Below, in pieces: positions 16,735-24,711 of a DNA stretch of 64,000 bases (the stretch's first letter is position 1; each line of letters opens with the position of its first letter). The notes below the pieces were generated by a model. That model was not told where the DNA came from and did not search any database. It saw only the letters and a program-made list of their open reading frames with translations. The translations under genes were made by a program, and so were the position numbers. The DNA is taken from NCBI RefSeq assembly GCF_003049685.1, contig NZ_PYSY02000002.1, positions 1,339,501-1,403,500 of the forward strand, given 5' to 3'. The DNA is from Brucella pituitosa. Its GTDB lineage: Bacteria > Pseudomonadota > Alphaproteobacteria > Rhizobiales > Rhizobiaceae.

Positions 16735-16863
16735 GTGAACGCTTCTCGCGCATCACATAGCCTGTGTGGACTGAATGGCCTCATCGCCATCGGTGCCCTC
16801 ATGGCGTCCGTTTCCAAAACTACCACGGCCACTTGCATTAAAACGACCACCAAAACGGTCTGA
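16735..16863 (+). CDS. Threonine/lysine-rich leader peptide upstream of asd (attenuator)
   Basis: A GTG start at 16735 is preceded by AAGGAG at 16721-16726, a strong ribosome site. It opens a 42-residue peptide ending KTTTATCIKTTTKTV, with 8 Thr and 3 Lys in the last 15 codons, then TGA at 16861-16863. A terminator hairpin follows 48 bases later and then asd. Thr, Lys, Ile and Met are end products of the pathway that Asd feeds. This is the arrangement of ribosome-mediated attenuation as in E. coli thrL: stalling at Thr codons would favour an antiterminator. The first 27 residues are not biased and resemble a hydrophobic segment. I know of no description of this leader, but I could not search. 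Confidence 0.8.
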   Translation: MNASRASHSLCGLNGLIAIGALMASVSKTTTATCIKTTTKTV

Positions 16864-16890
16864 CCCCTTGGCCTGCTCGCCCTCTCTCCC

Positions 16891-16932
16891 CGGGTCCGGC
16901 CCAGGGAAAAGGCCCGCTGGTCGCGGGTTTTT
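16891..16932 (+). promoter_or_regulatory. Attenuator: antiterminator and terminator region before asd
   Basis: The terminator stem GGCCCGC (16911-16917) pairs with GCGGGTT (16923-16929), overlapping the T run at 16928-16932. Upstream CGGGTC (16891-16896) can pair instead with GGCCCG (16911-16916), which would break the terminator. The leader peptide ends just before this region. The pairing is read by eye. Confidence 0.65.
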
Positions 16933-16961
16933 ATGGAAGCGGAGAGGACAGGAGAAGGTAA

Positions 16962-17996
16962 ATGGGTTTTAAGATTGCAGTCGTCGGCGCCACCGGAAAT
17001 GTCGGTCGCGAAATGCTCAATATCCTCGAAGAACGCGGTTTTCCGGCTGATGAAGTCGTGGCTCTCGCTTCGCGTCGCAGCCAGGGTACGGAAGTGTCCT
17101 ATGGCGACAAGACGCTGAAGGTGAAGGCGCTTGACCAGTACGACTTCTCCGACACCGACATTTGCCTCATGTCCGCTGGTGGAAATATTTCCAAGGAATG
17201 GTCGCCGAAGATCGGTGCGCAGGGTTGCGTCGTTATCGATAATTCCTCCGCATGGCGTTATGACTCCAATGTGCCGCTCATCGTTCCGGAAGTGAACCCT
17301 GACGCGATTGAAGGCTTCCGCAAGAAGAACATCATTGCCAATCCGAACTGCTCGACGGCTCAGCTCGTTGTAGCTCTGAAGCCGTTGCATGATGCAGCCA
17401 AGATCAAGCGCGTTGTAGTCTCGACCTACCAGTCGGTTTCGGGCGCTGGCAAGGAAGGCATGGATGAGCTGTTCCAGCAATCGCGCGCTGTGTTCGTTGC
17501 TGATCCTGTGACAGCACAGAAGTTCACCAAGCGCATTGCATTCAATGTGATTCCGCATATCGATGTCTTCATGGAAGACGGCTACACCAAGGAAGAATGG
17601 AAGATGGTGGCCGAAACCAAGAAGATGCTCGATCCGAAGATCAAGCTCACCGCGACAGCTGTACGCGTTCCTGTCTTCATCGGTCATTCCGAAGCCGTCA
17701 ATATCGAGTTTGAAAACCCGATTTCAGCAGAAGAAGCCCGTGAAATTCTGCGTGATGCACCGGGCTGTCAGGTTGTCGATAAGCACGAAGATGGCGGTTA
17801 CATCACGCCTTATGAATCGGCAGGCGAAGACGCCACCTATATCAGCCGTATCCGTGAAGATATCACCGTTGAAAACGGTCTGGCACTGTGGGTTGTTTCC
17901 GACAATCTGCGCAAGGGTGCAGCGCTCAACACGATCCAGATCGCAGAACTGCTGGTCGCTCGTGGCCTGATCACGCCAAAGGCGCTTGCTGCTTAA
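16962..17996 (+). CDS. asd: Aspartate-semialdehyde dehydrogenase
   Basis: Asd reduces aspartyl phosphate to aspartate semialdehyde with NADPH, the branch point to Lys (and diaminopimelate for the cell wall), Thr, Met and Ile. The 344-residue protein has VVGATGNVGREML at the N-terminus, the catalytic Cys130 in ANPNCSTAQLV, and later the substrate-binding Arg/His region (KRIAFNVIPHIDVF, VRVPVFIGHSEAVNIE). GGAGAAGG precedes the ATG at 16962. A leader peptide and terminator lie immediately upstream, so expression is probably tuned by charged tRNA-Thr (and perhaps tRNA-Lys). It is monocistronic, with its own terminator. Confidence 0.97.
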   Translation: MGFKIAVVGATGNVGREMLNILEERGFPADEVVALASRRSQGTEVSYGDKTLKVKALDQYDFSDTDICLMSAGGNISKEWSPKIGAQGCVVIDNSSAWRYDSNVPLIVPEVNPDAIEGFRKKNIIANPNCSTAQLVVALKPLHDAAKIKRVVVSTYQSVSGAGKEGMDELFQQSRAVFVADPVTAQKFTKRIAFNVIPHIDVFMEDGYTKEEWKMVAETKKMLDPKIKLTATAVRVPVFIGHSEAVNIEFENPISAEEAREILRDAPGCQVVDKHEDGGYITPYESAGEDATYISRIREDITVENGLALWVVSDNLRKGAALNTIQIAELLVARGLITPKALAA

Positions 17997-18019
17997 TTGA
18001 TACTGCAGTTTTAAAAACC

Positions 18020-18047
18020 AAAAGCGCCGGTTTCCCGGCGCTTTTTT
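18020..18047 (+). terminator. Terminator of asd
   Basis: AAAGCGCCGG (18021-18030) pairs with CCGGCGCTTT (18034-18043), followed by TTTT. Confidence 0.92.
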
Positions 18048-18105
18048 TGTTAGAGCGGTGCCAGTTAAAACGGAGTTGCGTCGGATAATGCGAAAAACAA
18101 AGAGA

Positions 18106-18147
18106 TAGAGCATTTCCAATGATGCAAGAAAAACAGGAAATGCTCTA
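18106..18147. repeat. Short inverted-repeat element between asd and ohrR
   Basis: TAGAGCATTTCC (18106-18117) and GGAAATGCTCTA (18136-18147) are perfect 12-bp inverted arms around 18 bp. The TAGAGC...GCTCTA ends match those of the 100-bp repeats, so it may be a related mini-element. The right arm overlaps the last codons and stop of ohrR. Confidence 0.6.
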
Positions 18148-18600
18148 GCGCGGAACACTGTCCGTAAGATTGCTGCGAATATCGAGCAATCGCGTACGTA
18201 AGTCCTTCAAATCGTCCAATGGCTGACCCAGCGCGCAGAAAATCTGCTCCGGGATACTTTCCGCAGCTTCGCGCAAGGCCTGTCCCTCATCAGTCAGTGT
18301 GATGCGCACCTGACGTTCATCCTGTGGATCGCGGCGGCGCTTGATGCGGCCAGCCGTTTCAAGGCGCTTGAGGAGAGGGGTCAGTGTGCCGGAATCAAGG
18401 TTCAGCTTCCCACCGATCTCCGATACCGTCTGATCGTCTTTTTCCCAGAGGACCAGCATGACCAGAAATTGCGGATAGGTCAGGTCGAGCTTGCTCAGGA
18501 TGGGCTGATAGGCACGCGTCAGCGCATTCGCGGTTGAATAGATCGCGAAGCAGACCATATCTGATAAGTGCAAGTGGGAGTCTTTGTGGTCGCTGTTCAT
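18145..18600 (-). CDS. ohrR: MarR-family organic hydroperoxide sensor OhrR
   Basis: The 151-residue regulator has the OhrR layout: an N-terminal reactive Cys17 in LSDMVCFAIYSTAN, then a winged helix (TVSEIGGKLNLDSGTLTPLLKRLETAG) and wing RRRDPQDERQVRITLT. In the family, peroxide oxidises the Cys and releases repression of ohr. It is divergent from ohr, with a 151-bp shared spacer that holds two A/T-rich imperfect palindromes, the expected operators. A second, resolving Cys (FCALGQ) sits near residue 122, consistent with the two-Cys type of OhrR. Confidence 0.93.
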   Translation of the reverse strand: MNSDHKDSHLHLSDMVCFAIYSTANALTRAYQPILSKLDLTYPQFLVMLVLWEKDDQTVSEIGGKLNLDSGTLTPLLKRLETAGRIKRRRDPQDERQVRITLTDEGQALREAAESIPEQIFCALGQPLDDLKDLRTRLLDIRSNLTDSVPR

Positions 18601-18632
18601 GATCCACCTTCCTTACCGCGACTATAAGCTAT

Positions 18633-18711
18633 GCACAATTGAATTGCGCGTCACATAATCGTGAAAAACGATTTTGCAAAATTAGATTGCGAACAATTTA
18701 ATTATTTGCAA
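18633..18711. promoter_or_regulatory. Candidate OhrR operators in the ohrR-ohr spacer
   Basis: Two imperfect palindromes are visible: GCACAATT-G-AATTGCGC (18633-18649; 7 of 8 matches) and TTGCGAACAATT-T-AATTATTTGCAA (18687-18711; 10 of 12). Both contain the ACAATT/AATTG core typical of OhrR operators. One is closer to each gene, allowing control of both directions. Confidence 0.55.
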
Positions 18712-18751
18712 CTTTGTTCGCGAAGATAAGTTCACAAACAGGAGAAGTCGT

Positions 18752-19174
18752 ATGTCCATTCTCTATACAACACAGTCCACCGCAACGGGCGGACGTACCG
18801 GCAGTGCCAAGACCGCTGACGGACGTCTTAGCGTCGTTCTTGATACGCCAAAGGAATTGGGCGGCTCGGGCGGTGAGGGCACCAATCCCGAACAGCTTTT
18901 CGCCTCCGGCTATGCAGCCTGCTTTCTCGGTGCTTTGAAATTCGTGGCTTCCAAGGAGAAGGTTTCGATTTCAGCTGACAGCACTGTGACCGCGACGGTT
19001 GGCATCGGTCCGCGCGACGACGGCACAGGCTTCGGTCTTGATGTTGCTCTTGAAGTTGCTCTACCGGGCGTGGACAAGGCCAAGGCCGAAGAGCTGGTCA
19101 ATGCAGCACACATTGTCTGCCCTTATTCGCACGCAACCCGCGGCAATATCGATGTCCGTCTGAGCGTAGCTTAA
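18752..19174 (+). CDS. ohr: Organic hydroperoxide resistance peroxidase Ohr
   Basis: Ohr reduces organic and fatty-acid hydroperoxides in the cytosol using lipoyl-dependent thiols. The 140-residue protein carries the family pair of catalytic cysteines: Cys57 in YAACFLGAL and Cys123 in HIVCPYSHATRGN. The conserved Arg15 in GGRTGSA and Glu47 in NPEQLF are also present. AGGAGAAG precedes the ATG. It is divergent from ohrR and ends with a terminator. Confidence 0.95.
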   Translation: MSILYTTQSTATGGRTGSAKTADGRLSVVLDTPKELGGSGGEGTNPEQLFASGYAACFLGALKFVASKEKVSISADSTVTATVGIGPRDDGTGFGLDVALEVALPGVDKAKAEELVNAAHIVCPYSHATRGNIDVRLSVA

Positions 19175-19186
19175 TCTGAAGAATAT

Positions 19187-19215
19187 AAAAGGCGCCCTTT
19201 TCGGGCGCCTTTTTG
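19187..19215 (+). terminator. Terminator of ohr
   Basis: GGCGCCC (19191-19197) pairs with GGGCGCC (19203-19209), loop TTTTC, followed by five T. Confidence 0.92.
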
Positions 19216-19257
19216 GTTTTATGGTATCCTGCATATTTTCAGCAGGAAGTGACTTCG

Positions 19258-19464
19258 ATGGGAATTTTGCCCAACATGGATGAGCTCCGTTCTACCTGTG
19301 CGAGAATGGAGCAACGATATCTCTTGAACTCATCAGTCGAAACGTCTTATCGCCGGGTTAGCGAACGTTTTGCTGCTGATCTGGCAGATGAACGAGACGT
19401 CATACTCAGTCGTTGTGCAGCTCTCATGGCTATCAAATTTCTGATCGAAGAGAGAGCGCTTTGA
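19258..19464 (+). CDS. Small hypothetical protein
   Basis: The ATG at 19258 follows CAGGAAG at a normal distance and gives 68 residues, soluble and predicted mostly helical (MDELRSTCARMEQRYLL, then a second amphipathic stretch). I recognise no family. Its last 32 bases overlap the 3' end of the convergent DapA-like gene, so one of the two ends may be wrong, though convergent overlaps occur elsewhere in this window. It follows the ohr terminator directly and so needs its own promoter. Confidence 0.5.
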   Translation: MGILPNMDELRSTCARMEQRYLLNSSVETSYRRVSERFAADLADERDVILSRCAALMAIKFLIEERAL

Positions 19465-20344
19465 TTTTGGCGAGTGCATTTTCCACTTGTCCATGGGTCT
19501 CCGCGGCCAATGGCAGAATGGGTCGTGGCGGCTCGATCTTTGCAAGGCCCAGAAGGTCAGCAATCACATACATGACGCGGAAGCTGCCGAAGGTCTTGAA
19601 CAAGTCCCAGAGAGGTTCAAATGCTGCATTGATGCGTTCGGATTCAGCCTGATTGCCGCTTTGTGCGGCGCGGACCAGTGCTACTGACTGAGCCGGCAGA
19701 AGGCCAGCAGCGACACTGTAGAAAGCGTCAGCTCCTGCGAGCAGTGCATCCTTTGCGCCCCAATCACCGCTATAACCGATGGCGAAGTCATCTGGTGTTG
19801 CAGCACGCAGTTTTGTGATTTCTGCCACATAGCCGTCATCGGCTGGCAGAGGCATTTTGATTGCTTTGATGTTTCTGAGGCCCCCTAGTCGCGCAATCAG
19901 TTCATCACTGAAAATGAACCGGGTGGTGCCGGGATTATTATAGATACACAGCGGCAAGTCAGTCGCTTCTGCAACCGCTTTGAAGTGCTGAAAGCCTTCC
20001 TCCTGCGTTAGCGGCGTATAGGAGACGGGGGCAAGCAGCAGCGCATCAGCACCGGCATCCGCAGCATCGCGCGCAAGCGCACTCGCCTCATCGGTGCGCA
20101 ATGCACCCACGCCAACGATGATCGGCGTTTTCCCGCCAATGCATTTAACGGCTGTTTTCACTGTATGCCGACGCTGTTCACGCGTGAGAAAGGCATAGCC
20201 GCCGGTGCTTCCCAGAAGGCCGATTGAATCCGCGCCCGCCTCGTGAATGCGCTCAAGGAAACGGCACAGCGCCTCCTCCATGAGATTGCCGGTTGCGTCG
20301 ATTGGCGTGAGCGGGAAAGCGGAGAGGCCTTTGAAAATCTTCAT
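19433..20344 (-). CDS. DapA/NanA-family aldolase (dihydrodipicolinate synthase-like)
   Basis: The 303-residue protein is a class I aldolase barrel. The Schiff-base Lys is Lys163 in IKAIKMP and the catalytic Tyr is Tyr135 in CIYNNPGTT. The substrate-binding GTTGE motif of true DHDPS is changed to GSTGGY (45-50), so the enzyme probably acts on another 2-oxo acid rather than in lysine synthesis. Candidates within the family are hydroxyproline-, sugar-acid- or sialic-type aldolases. It lies 25 bases downstream of a LysE-type exporter on the same strand, so the two may form an operon. Physiological substrate unknown. Confidence 0.82.
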   Translation of the reverse strand: MKIFKGLSAFPLTPIDATGNLMEEALCRFLERIHEAGADSIGLLGSTGGYAFLTREQRRHTVKTAVKCIGGKTPIIVGVGALRTDEASALARDAADAGADALLLAPVSYTPLTQEEGFQHFKAVAEATDLPLCIYNNPGTTRFIFSDELIARLGGLRNIKAIKMPLPADDGYVAEITKLRAATPDDFAIGYSGDWGAKDALLAGADAFYSVAAGLLPAQSVALVRAAQSGNQAESERINAAFEPLWDLFKTFGSFRVMYVIADLLGLAKIEPPRPILPLAAETHGQVENALAKIKALSLRSEI

Positions 20345-20369
20345 TGCGGTACTCGTTTCTCAAACAGTT

Positions 20370-21017
20370 TCAGCGTGACAGAAGCAGACGGATACCGGCA
20401 AGACCAAAGACTGCAGCCAGTACACCTTCGATCCAGCGACGGGCGCCGCGATATAAACGCACCATGGGCGCCGTTGAAAACACAATCGCATAGCCGCAGA
20501 AAATAGTGACGCTAAGCACTATACAGCCACCCAGAAACGCGGCTGAGTGAGACCATGATGAGTTGGTGCCGAGGCCCAGTGTCACCAAAGCAATCCAGGA
20601 CAGAATGGATTTGGGATTGGAGAGATGCATCAGCAATCCACGCCGGTAAAGTTCGCCGCCTGAGAGAAATGCATCGCCATTTGGCGCTCGGGCAGCGATT
20701 TTCGCATCTGACGTCATGGCGGCGCGTCCAGCCTTGAAGGCCAGATACAGCAGATAAAGACCACCGAAGATTTTAAGGATAATCAGTGCTTCTGCAAAGC
20801 GTGTCAGGATGGCCGAGACACCGGTTGCGGCCATCAAGCCCCAGAAGATCGAGCCAGTAACAACACCGGCAGCGAATACAAGCCCCGCCTTTCGACCCTG
20901 ATGCATGGCGACGCCCATAATGCGCATATTGCTCGGGCCGGGGCTGCCGGCTGCAATCACATAGGTCGTGTAGACGAGGAGAAGCTGGTAGGCGGCCGGA
21001 GAAAGGCTCATGATCAT
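20370..21017 (-). CDS. LysE/RhtB-family amino-acid exporter
   Basis: The 215-residue protein has six hydrophobic segments and the LysE family hallmark YVIAAGSPGPSNMRIMGVAMHQGRKAG near residues 20-45. Next come LKIFGGLYLLYLAFKAG and MHLSNPKSILSWIA, all typical. Members export amino acids or their derivatives using the proton gradient. Several starts are clustered (GTG 21020, ATG 21017, ATG 21011); I chose 21017. The DapA-like gene follows 25 bases downstream. Confidence 0.88.
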   Translation of the reverse strand: MIMSLSPAAYQLLLVYTTYVIAAGSPGPSNMRIMGVAMHQGRKAGLVFAAGVVTGSIFWGLMAATGVSAILTRFAEALIILKIFGGLYLLYLAFKAGRAAMTSDAKIAARAPNGDAFLSGGELYRRGLLMHLSNPKSILSWIALVTLGLGTNSSWSHSAAFLGGCIVLSVTIFCGYAIVFSTAPMVRLYRGARRWIEGVLAAVFGLAGIRLLLSR

Positions 21018-21165
21018 CACTCAGATTGCACTGAGGGAATTCATAGCATTCTCCGCATTCAATATCTGTATGCGATTGTATCGAAATCTACTGGAAAAAT
21101 ACCGAAATTGTCACTGTTTTGATCAGAAATGACAAATCTGTGCAACACAACGCCAATGTGTTGCT

Positions 21166-21588
21166 CTAATCAGCATGCGCTTCCAGAGCTTCCATATCAT
21201 CATCAGAAAGGCCAAAATGGTGGCCGATTTCATGGATGAGAACATGGGTGATGATGTCGCCAAGTGTTTCTTCATTCTCTGACCAGTAGTCGAGAATTGC
21301 ACGACGAAAAAGCGTGATGCGGTTGGGGGCGTCGCCGGTTTGAAGGCTGAAACGCTCACCAATACCCACACCCTCAAACAGGCCAAGTAGATCGAAAGGC
21401 GTTTCGAGGCCCATATCTTCGACGATCTGCTCTTCGGGGAAATCTGCGATCTGAATGATGATGTCGCCGCAAAGCGCGCGAAATTCCTGCGGGAGATGCG
21501 CTAACGCTTCAATCGCAATGGATTCGACTTCATCAAGCGAGGGCGAGAGACGTCCCGCCCAGTCGCCGCTTTGATCTTCTCGGGCCAT
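21166..21588 (-). CDS. Minimal zinc metallopeptidase-like protein
   Basis: The protein of 140 residues ends in HEIGHHFGLSD (119-129), an HExxHxxGxxD zinc site with the third ligand being Asp. It belongs to the small 'minizincin' metallopeptidase family widespread in Alphaproteobacteria and Actinobacteria; no substrate is established. The ATG at 21588 is chosen because it starts conserved sequence (MAREDQSGDWAGRL); a TTG at 21612 extends the frame. It may be cotranscribed with leuD, which lies 76 bp upstream. Confidence 0.82.
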   Translation of the reverse strand: MAREDQSGDWAGRLSPSLDEVESIAIEALAHLPQEFRALCGDIIIQIADFPEEQIVEDMGLETPFDLLGLFEGVGIGERFSLQTGDAPNRITLFRRAILDYWSENEETLGDIITHVLIHEIGHHFGLSDDDMEALEAHAD

Positions 21589-21663
21589 TTCAGCCAACCG
21601 GGTCCTATTCAATGATTAAGGCCGCCGGACTTTCTGGCAATGAGCTTGTAATACTAAAAGCCA

Positions 21664-22269
21664 TTATGCCCAGGGACGCTGTTGTGCGTTCTTTGCCTCG
21701 AAGGTATCGATGTTCGTTACCTTTTCCATAGTCAGGCCGATGTCATCGAGACCATTGAGCAGGCAATGACGCTTAAAATCGTCAAGGTCAAAGGAGATTG
21801 TGCCGCCATCGGGGCCATGAATTTCCTTGGCTTCAAGATCGATGGTCAGCGTTGCATTGGCGCCGCGCGAAGCGTCGTCCATCAGCTTGTCGAGATCTTC
21901 CTGACTGACTTTGATCGGTAAGATGCCGTTCTTGAAGCAGTTGTTGTAGAAGATATCGGCGAAAGAGGTCGAGATCACGCAACGGATGCCGAAATCAAGC
22001 AGCGCCCAAGGCGCATGTTCACGCGAGGAGCCGCAGCCAAAATTATCGCCAGCAACCAGTATCTGCGCATTGCGATAACCAGGCTTGTTGAGTACGAAAT
22101 CCGGGTTTTCGGTTCCGTCTTCGTTAAAGCGCATTTCGGCAAAAAGCCCCTTGCTCAGACCCGTACGCTTGATCGTCTTCAGATAATCCTTAGGGATAAT
22201 CATGTCCGTATCGATATTGACGATCGGCAGGGGGGCTGCGACGCCCGTGAGCTTGGTGAACTTGTCCAT
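21664..22269 (-). CDS. leuD: 3-isopropylmalate dehydratase small subunit
   Basis: LeuD pairs with LeuC to isomerise 2- to 3-isopropylmalate in leucine synthesis. The 201-residue protein shows the swivel-domain signatures [15 protein letters not shown] near residue 18, [20 protein letters not shown] (the serine-arginine loop) near 72, and [20 protein letters not shown]. Length is the family norm. leuC is not adjacent; leuB is 11 kb away. A ribosome site GGTCAGGAAC stands before the ATG. Confidence 0.96.
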   Translation of the reverse strand: MDKFTKLTGVAAPLPIVNIDTDMIIPKDYLKTIKRTGLSKGLFAEMRFNEDGTENPDFVLNKPGYRNAQILVAGDNFGCGSSREHAPWALLDFGIRCVISTSFADIFYNNCFKNGILPIKVSQEDLDKLMDDASRGANATLTIDLEAKEIHGPDGGTISFDLDDFKRHCLLNGLDDIGLTMEKVTNIDTFEAKNAQQRPWA

Positions 22270-22504
22270 GTTCCTGACCTGTCGGTTGGGTATTTTAAAT
22301 TTGCTGTCTGATTTACATCAGCATCGCAGAGAGTCAATGTTTCAGGCCGCAAGTGCCCAATAGGTCGCAACCTTAGACGCGATATCAATGCCTCCGGCCC
22401 GTTTTAACGCGGACCGGAAGTGTGTGGCGGTGATCGGCGCATGAATATGTCTGAAATTCACCAGAATCATTTAGAATCATGCGCCGAAGTTCGTTTAGGC
22501 GAAA

Positions 22505-22969
22505 TTATTGCACGCTAAGTGTAATCCCGCCGGCTTCACTGCCGGTCAGCCTGCGGGACTTTCCATCTGCCCCGACAACAACCGTAAAGCGCCTGCGCAG
22601 CATCGAGAGGTTTGGCGAGACTGCGACATTGATCGCTGGATCGAACTGCAGTGTAATCCGCCAGAGATCAGGCTTGATCGTTTCCTCGACACCGATGATG
22701 CGTGCCTCGAAAGCGGTTGTATGGAACATGCCTGAAACGCGCTGGCTGACACGATAAGGCGCAGCATTATCTTCAACGCGTGTGGATTCGGCTTTCACGC
22801 CATGGGCGGCAAGCGTGTTCCAGTCGCGCGTACCGGACTGGCGTGCAACGAGGTCAAGCGCCTTTCCGTGGCTTATGTTGATGCCTTCTTCACCCAAGGC
22901 CTGCCGCAAACGGCGAGCCTGATGTTTGAAATCAGTTGTATTGTGCCCAGCAAGCATGGCTGTGGTCAT
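22505..22969 (-). CDS. Glyoxalase-related N-terminal domain protein, function unknown
   Basis: The ATG at 22969 has CAGGAG six bases upstream and gives 154 residues. The first 60 residues (DFKHQARRLRQALGEEGINISHGKALDLVARQSGTRDWNTLAAH) form a helical domain found in proteins annotated as 'glyoxalase superfamily', often in front of a glyoxalase fold. The rest is beta-rich without the metal ligands of glyoxalase I. I cannot assign a reaction. It is monocistronic as far as can be seen. Confidence 0.7.
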   Translation of the reverse strand: MTTAMLAGHNTTDFKHQARRLRQALGEEGINISHGKALDLVARQSGTRDWNTLAAHGVKAESTRVEDNAAPYRVSQRVSGMFHTTAFEARIIGVEETIKPDLWRITLQFDPAINVAVSPNLSMLRRRFTVVVGADGKSRRLTGSEAGGITLSVQ

Positions 22970-23314
22970 GGTTTCGCTCCTGAATGTGAGCAGCATTTTC
23001 GTAAACGGGTGCTCGCATTGCCGTTTCTGCCGTCACCGGAACAGGAACGTGAATTCAGAATGCTTTACCATGGCCATAAGGCTGCGAGCGGCGGGTGCAT
23101 TCCAACCGAAGGCTGGAAAATAAGCAGGCCTAAGGCAGATTTCAAGTCTTATGAATGGGAAGCGCTGCAACACTTCAATTCTAGCAACGTTCGCTTCCGA
23201 CAGATCAATTATGCTGACAGCACGGAAATATTATATGTGCTTGACCGGATCGCTTAAATAATCAAAGTCTTATCTACGTTTTTATGTCTTACGATAAGCA
23301 GCGATGGGTGGAAT
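22970..23314. other. Intergenic region, possible small ORF at 23060-23257
   Basis: The only candidate gene is a plus-strand frame from ATG 23060 (or GTG 23009) to 23257, encoding 65 or 82 residues ending YEWEALQHFNSSNVRF and ILYVLDRIA. The text looks protein-like but has no clear ribosome site and I know no relative. The end of the region is AT-rich and should hold the promoter of the next gene. Confidence 0.25.
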
Positions 23315-23764
23315 ATGCTTCGAATTTTTCTCTTGGGATTGACAGTTGCAGTGATGAGTTTGCCAGCTTCTGCGGAAAACAAGCCTGGCTTCAATCCGCA
23401 TGAAGGACTTTTTACAAGCAATAAAGGCATGGAACTTAAGGCTGATGTGACGCACAAAAGTGGCGATCAATATGCCGTATCTCTGTCTACAAGCGTCCCG
23501 ATGGTCGATAATCAGCCAGGTTGCGGTGGCGGTGTCTCCGGGGATGTCACCATCAAAGACAAAAAGGCGACATTCAAAATCCAGAGTGAAGGTTTTGATC
23601 CGCAAGAAGCGGAGTCCGACCGGAACCCTCGCTATTGCGAAATCAAGATGAATTTCGTTGGTGACTACAAGCTTGAGATCGAAGAGGTCGGCGGATGCAC
23701 CTATTACCACGGCGCATCATGTGAGTTCACAGGAACGCTGGAACATGAAGCAAGCGGCATTTAA
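23315..23764 (+). CDS. Secreted/periplasmic protein of unknown function
   Basis: The 149-residue protein has a clear signal peptide (MLRIFLLGLTVAVMSLPASA, cleavage after residue 20). The mature part holds four Cys (GCGG, RYCEIK, GGCTYY, SCEFTG), probably two disulfides, and a beta-rich pattern ending CEFTGTLEH. The size and Cys pattern recall small periplasmic inhibitors, but I cannot place it in a family. GGGTGGA precedes the ATG. Confidence 0.65.
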   Translation: MLRIFLLGLTVAVMSLPASAENKPGFNPHEGLFTSNKGMELKADVTHKSGDQYAVSLSTSVPMVDNQPGCGGGVSGDVTIKDKKATFKIQSEGFDPQEAESDRNPRYCEIKMNFVGDYKLEIEEVGGCTYYHGASCEFTGTLEHEASGI

Positions 23765-23819
23765 AAACTTTGTGTGGCGAGTGCTTGTCTGCTGATCCAG
23801 ATCGGTGCACAAATTGCAC

Positions 23820-24695
23820 ATGAAAACAATTGCTCGCCCACGCCGTTCCGTATTGTTCCTACCCGCATCCAATAGTCGGGCGCTCGAAAAGTCACTGACG
23901 CTTGCAGCAGATTGCGTGATCTACGATCTGGAAGATTCCGTTGCGCCTGAAGCAAAAATTGCTGCGCGTGATGCGCTGTCCGCACATTTTGCCGAGCATC
24001 CGAAAGTTGGTTTTGAGCGCGTTGTGCGGGTCAATGCAGCCGATACTGAATGGGGTAAGGCTGACGTGACTGCCGCGGCTAAAATCGGGGCTGATGCTGT
24101 GCTTCTGCCCAAGGTAGAACGACCGCAGGATGTTATCGATACGGCGAACCGGCTTGATCGCAACGATGCGGATCTCGATGTGCGTGTATGGGCAATGATC
24201 GAGACGCCCCGTGGCATTCTCAATGCCGATGAAATTGCAGTTCTCGGACATCGTTCCGCAGCAAGGCTTGGCTGCTTTGTGGTTGGGCCAAACGATATAG
24301 CGCGAGCAACGGGCGTCCGTCCGCAAGCTGGACGGCCCTATCTGATCCCATGGCTTATGCAGATCATTCTCGCTGCGCGCGCTGGTGGTATCGATGTGCT
24401 GGACGGCGTTTATAACGACTTTCGCGACAGCGTTGGGCATGAAGCCGAGTGCATGCAGGCGGCTCTGATGGGGTTCGATGGCAAGACGCTCATTCATCCT
24501 TCGCAAATTGAGGCGGCCAACCGTGCCTTTTCGCCCTCAGACGAAGATGTGGCTCATGCCCGTGCGGTAATTTCGGCCTTCGCCAGACCAGAAAATGCCG
24601 ACAAGGGCGTCGTGTCGCTGGATGGCCAGATGGTCGAACGTCTGCATCTCGAAATGGCTGAGCGCCTGCTCGCGAAATCCAACTCATACTCATAA
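23820..24695 (+). CDS. HpcH/HpaI-family CoA-ester lyase (CitE/malyl-CoA lyase-like)
   Basis: The 291-residue TIM-barrel protein has the CitE-like pattern: RPRRSVLFLPASNSRALEKS at the start, the metal-binding YDLEDSVAP, the Arg/Glu site in AMIETPRGILNADEIA and the late GKTLIHPSQIEAANRAFSPS. Relatives cleave or hydrolyse malyl-CoA, methylmalyl-CoA or citramalyl-CoA. No citrate lyase partner genes are near, so a CitE role is unlikely; a malyl-CoA lyase or thioesterase is more plausible. Start chosen at the second Met (23820). The DUF1737 and glyoxalase-fold genes follow closely, suggesting one operon. Confidence 0.82.
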   Translation: MKTIARPRRSVLFLPASNSRALEKSLTLAADCVIYDLEDSVAPEAKIAARDALSAHFAEHPKVGFERVVRVNAADTEWGKADVTAAAKIGADAVLLPKVERPQDVIDTANRLDRNDADLDVRVWAMIETPRGILNADEIAVLGHRSAARLGCFVVGPNDIARATGVRPQAGRPYLIPWLMQIILAARAGGIDVLDGVYNDFRDSVGHEAECMQAALMGFDGKTLIHPSQIEAANRAFSPSDEDVAHARAVISAFARPENADKGVVSLDGQMVERLHLEMAERLLAKSNSYS

Positions 24696-24711
24696 CAAAG
24701 GAAGAAAGACT

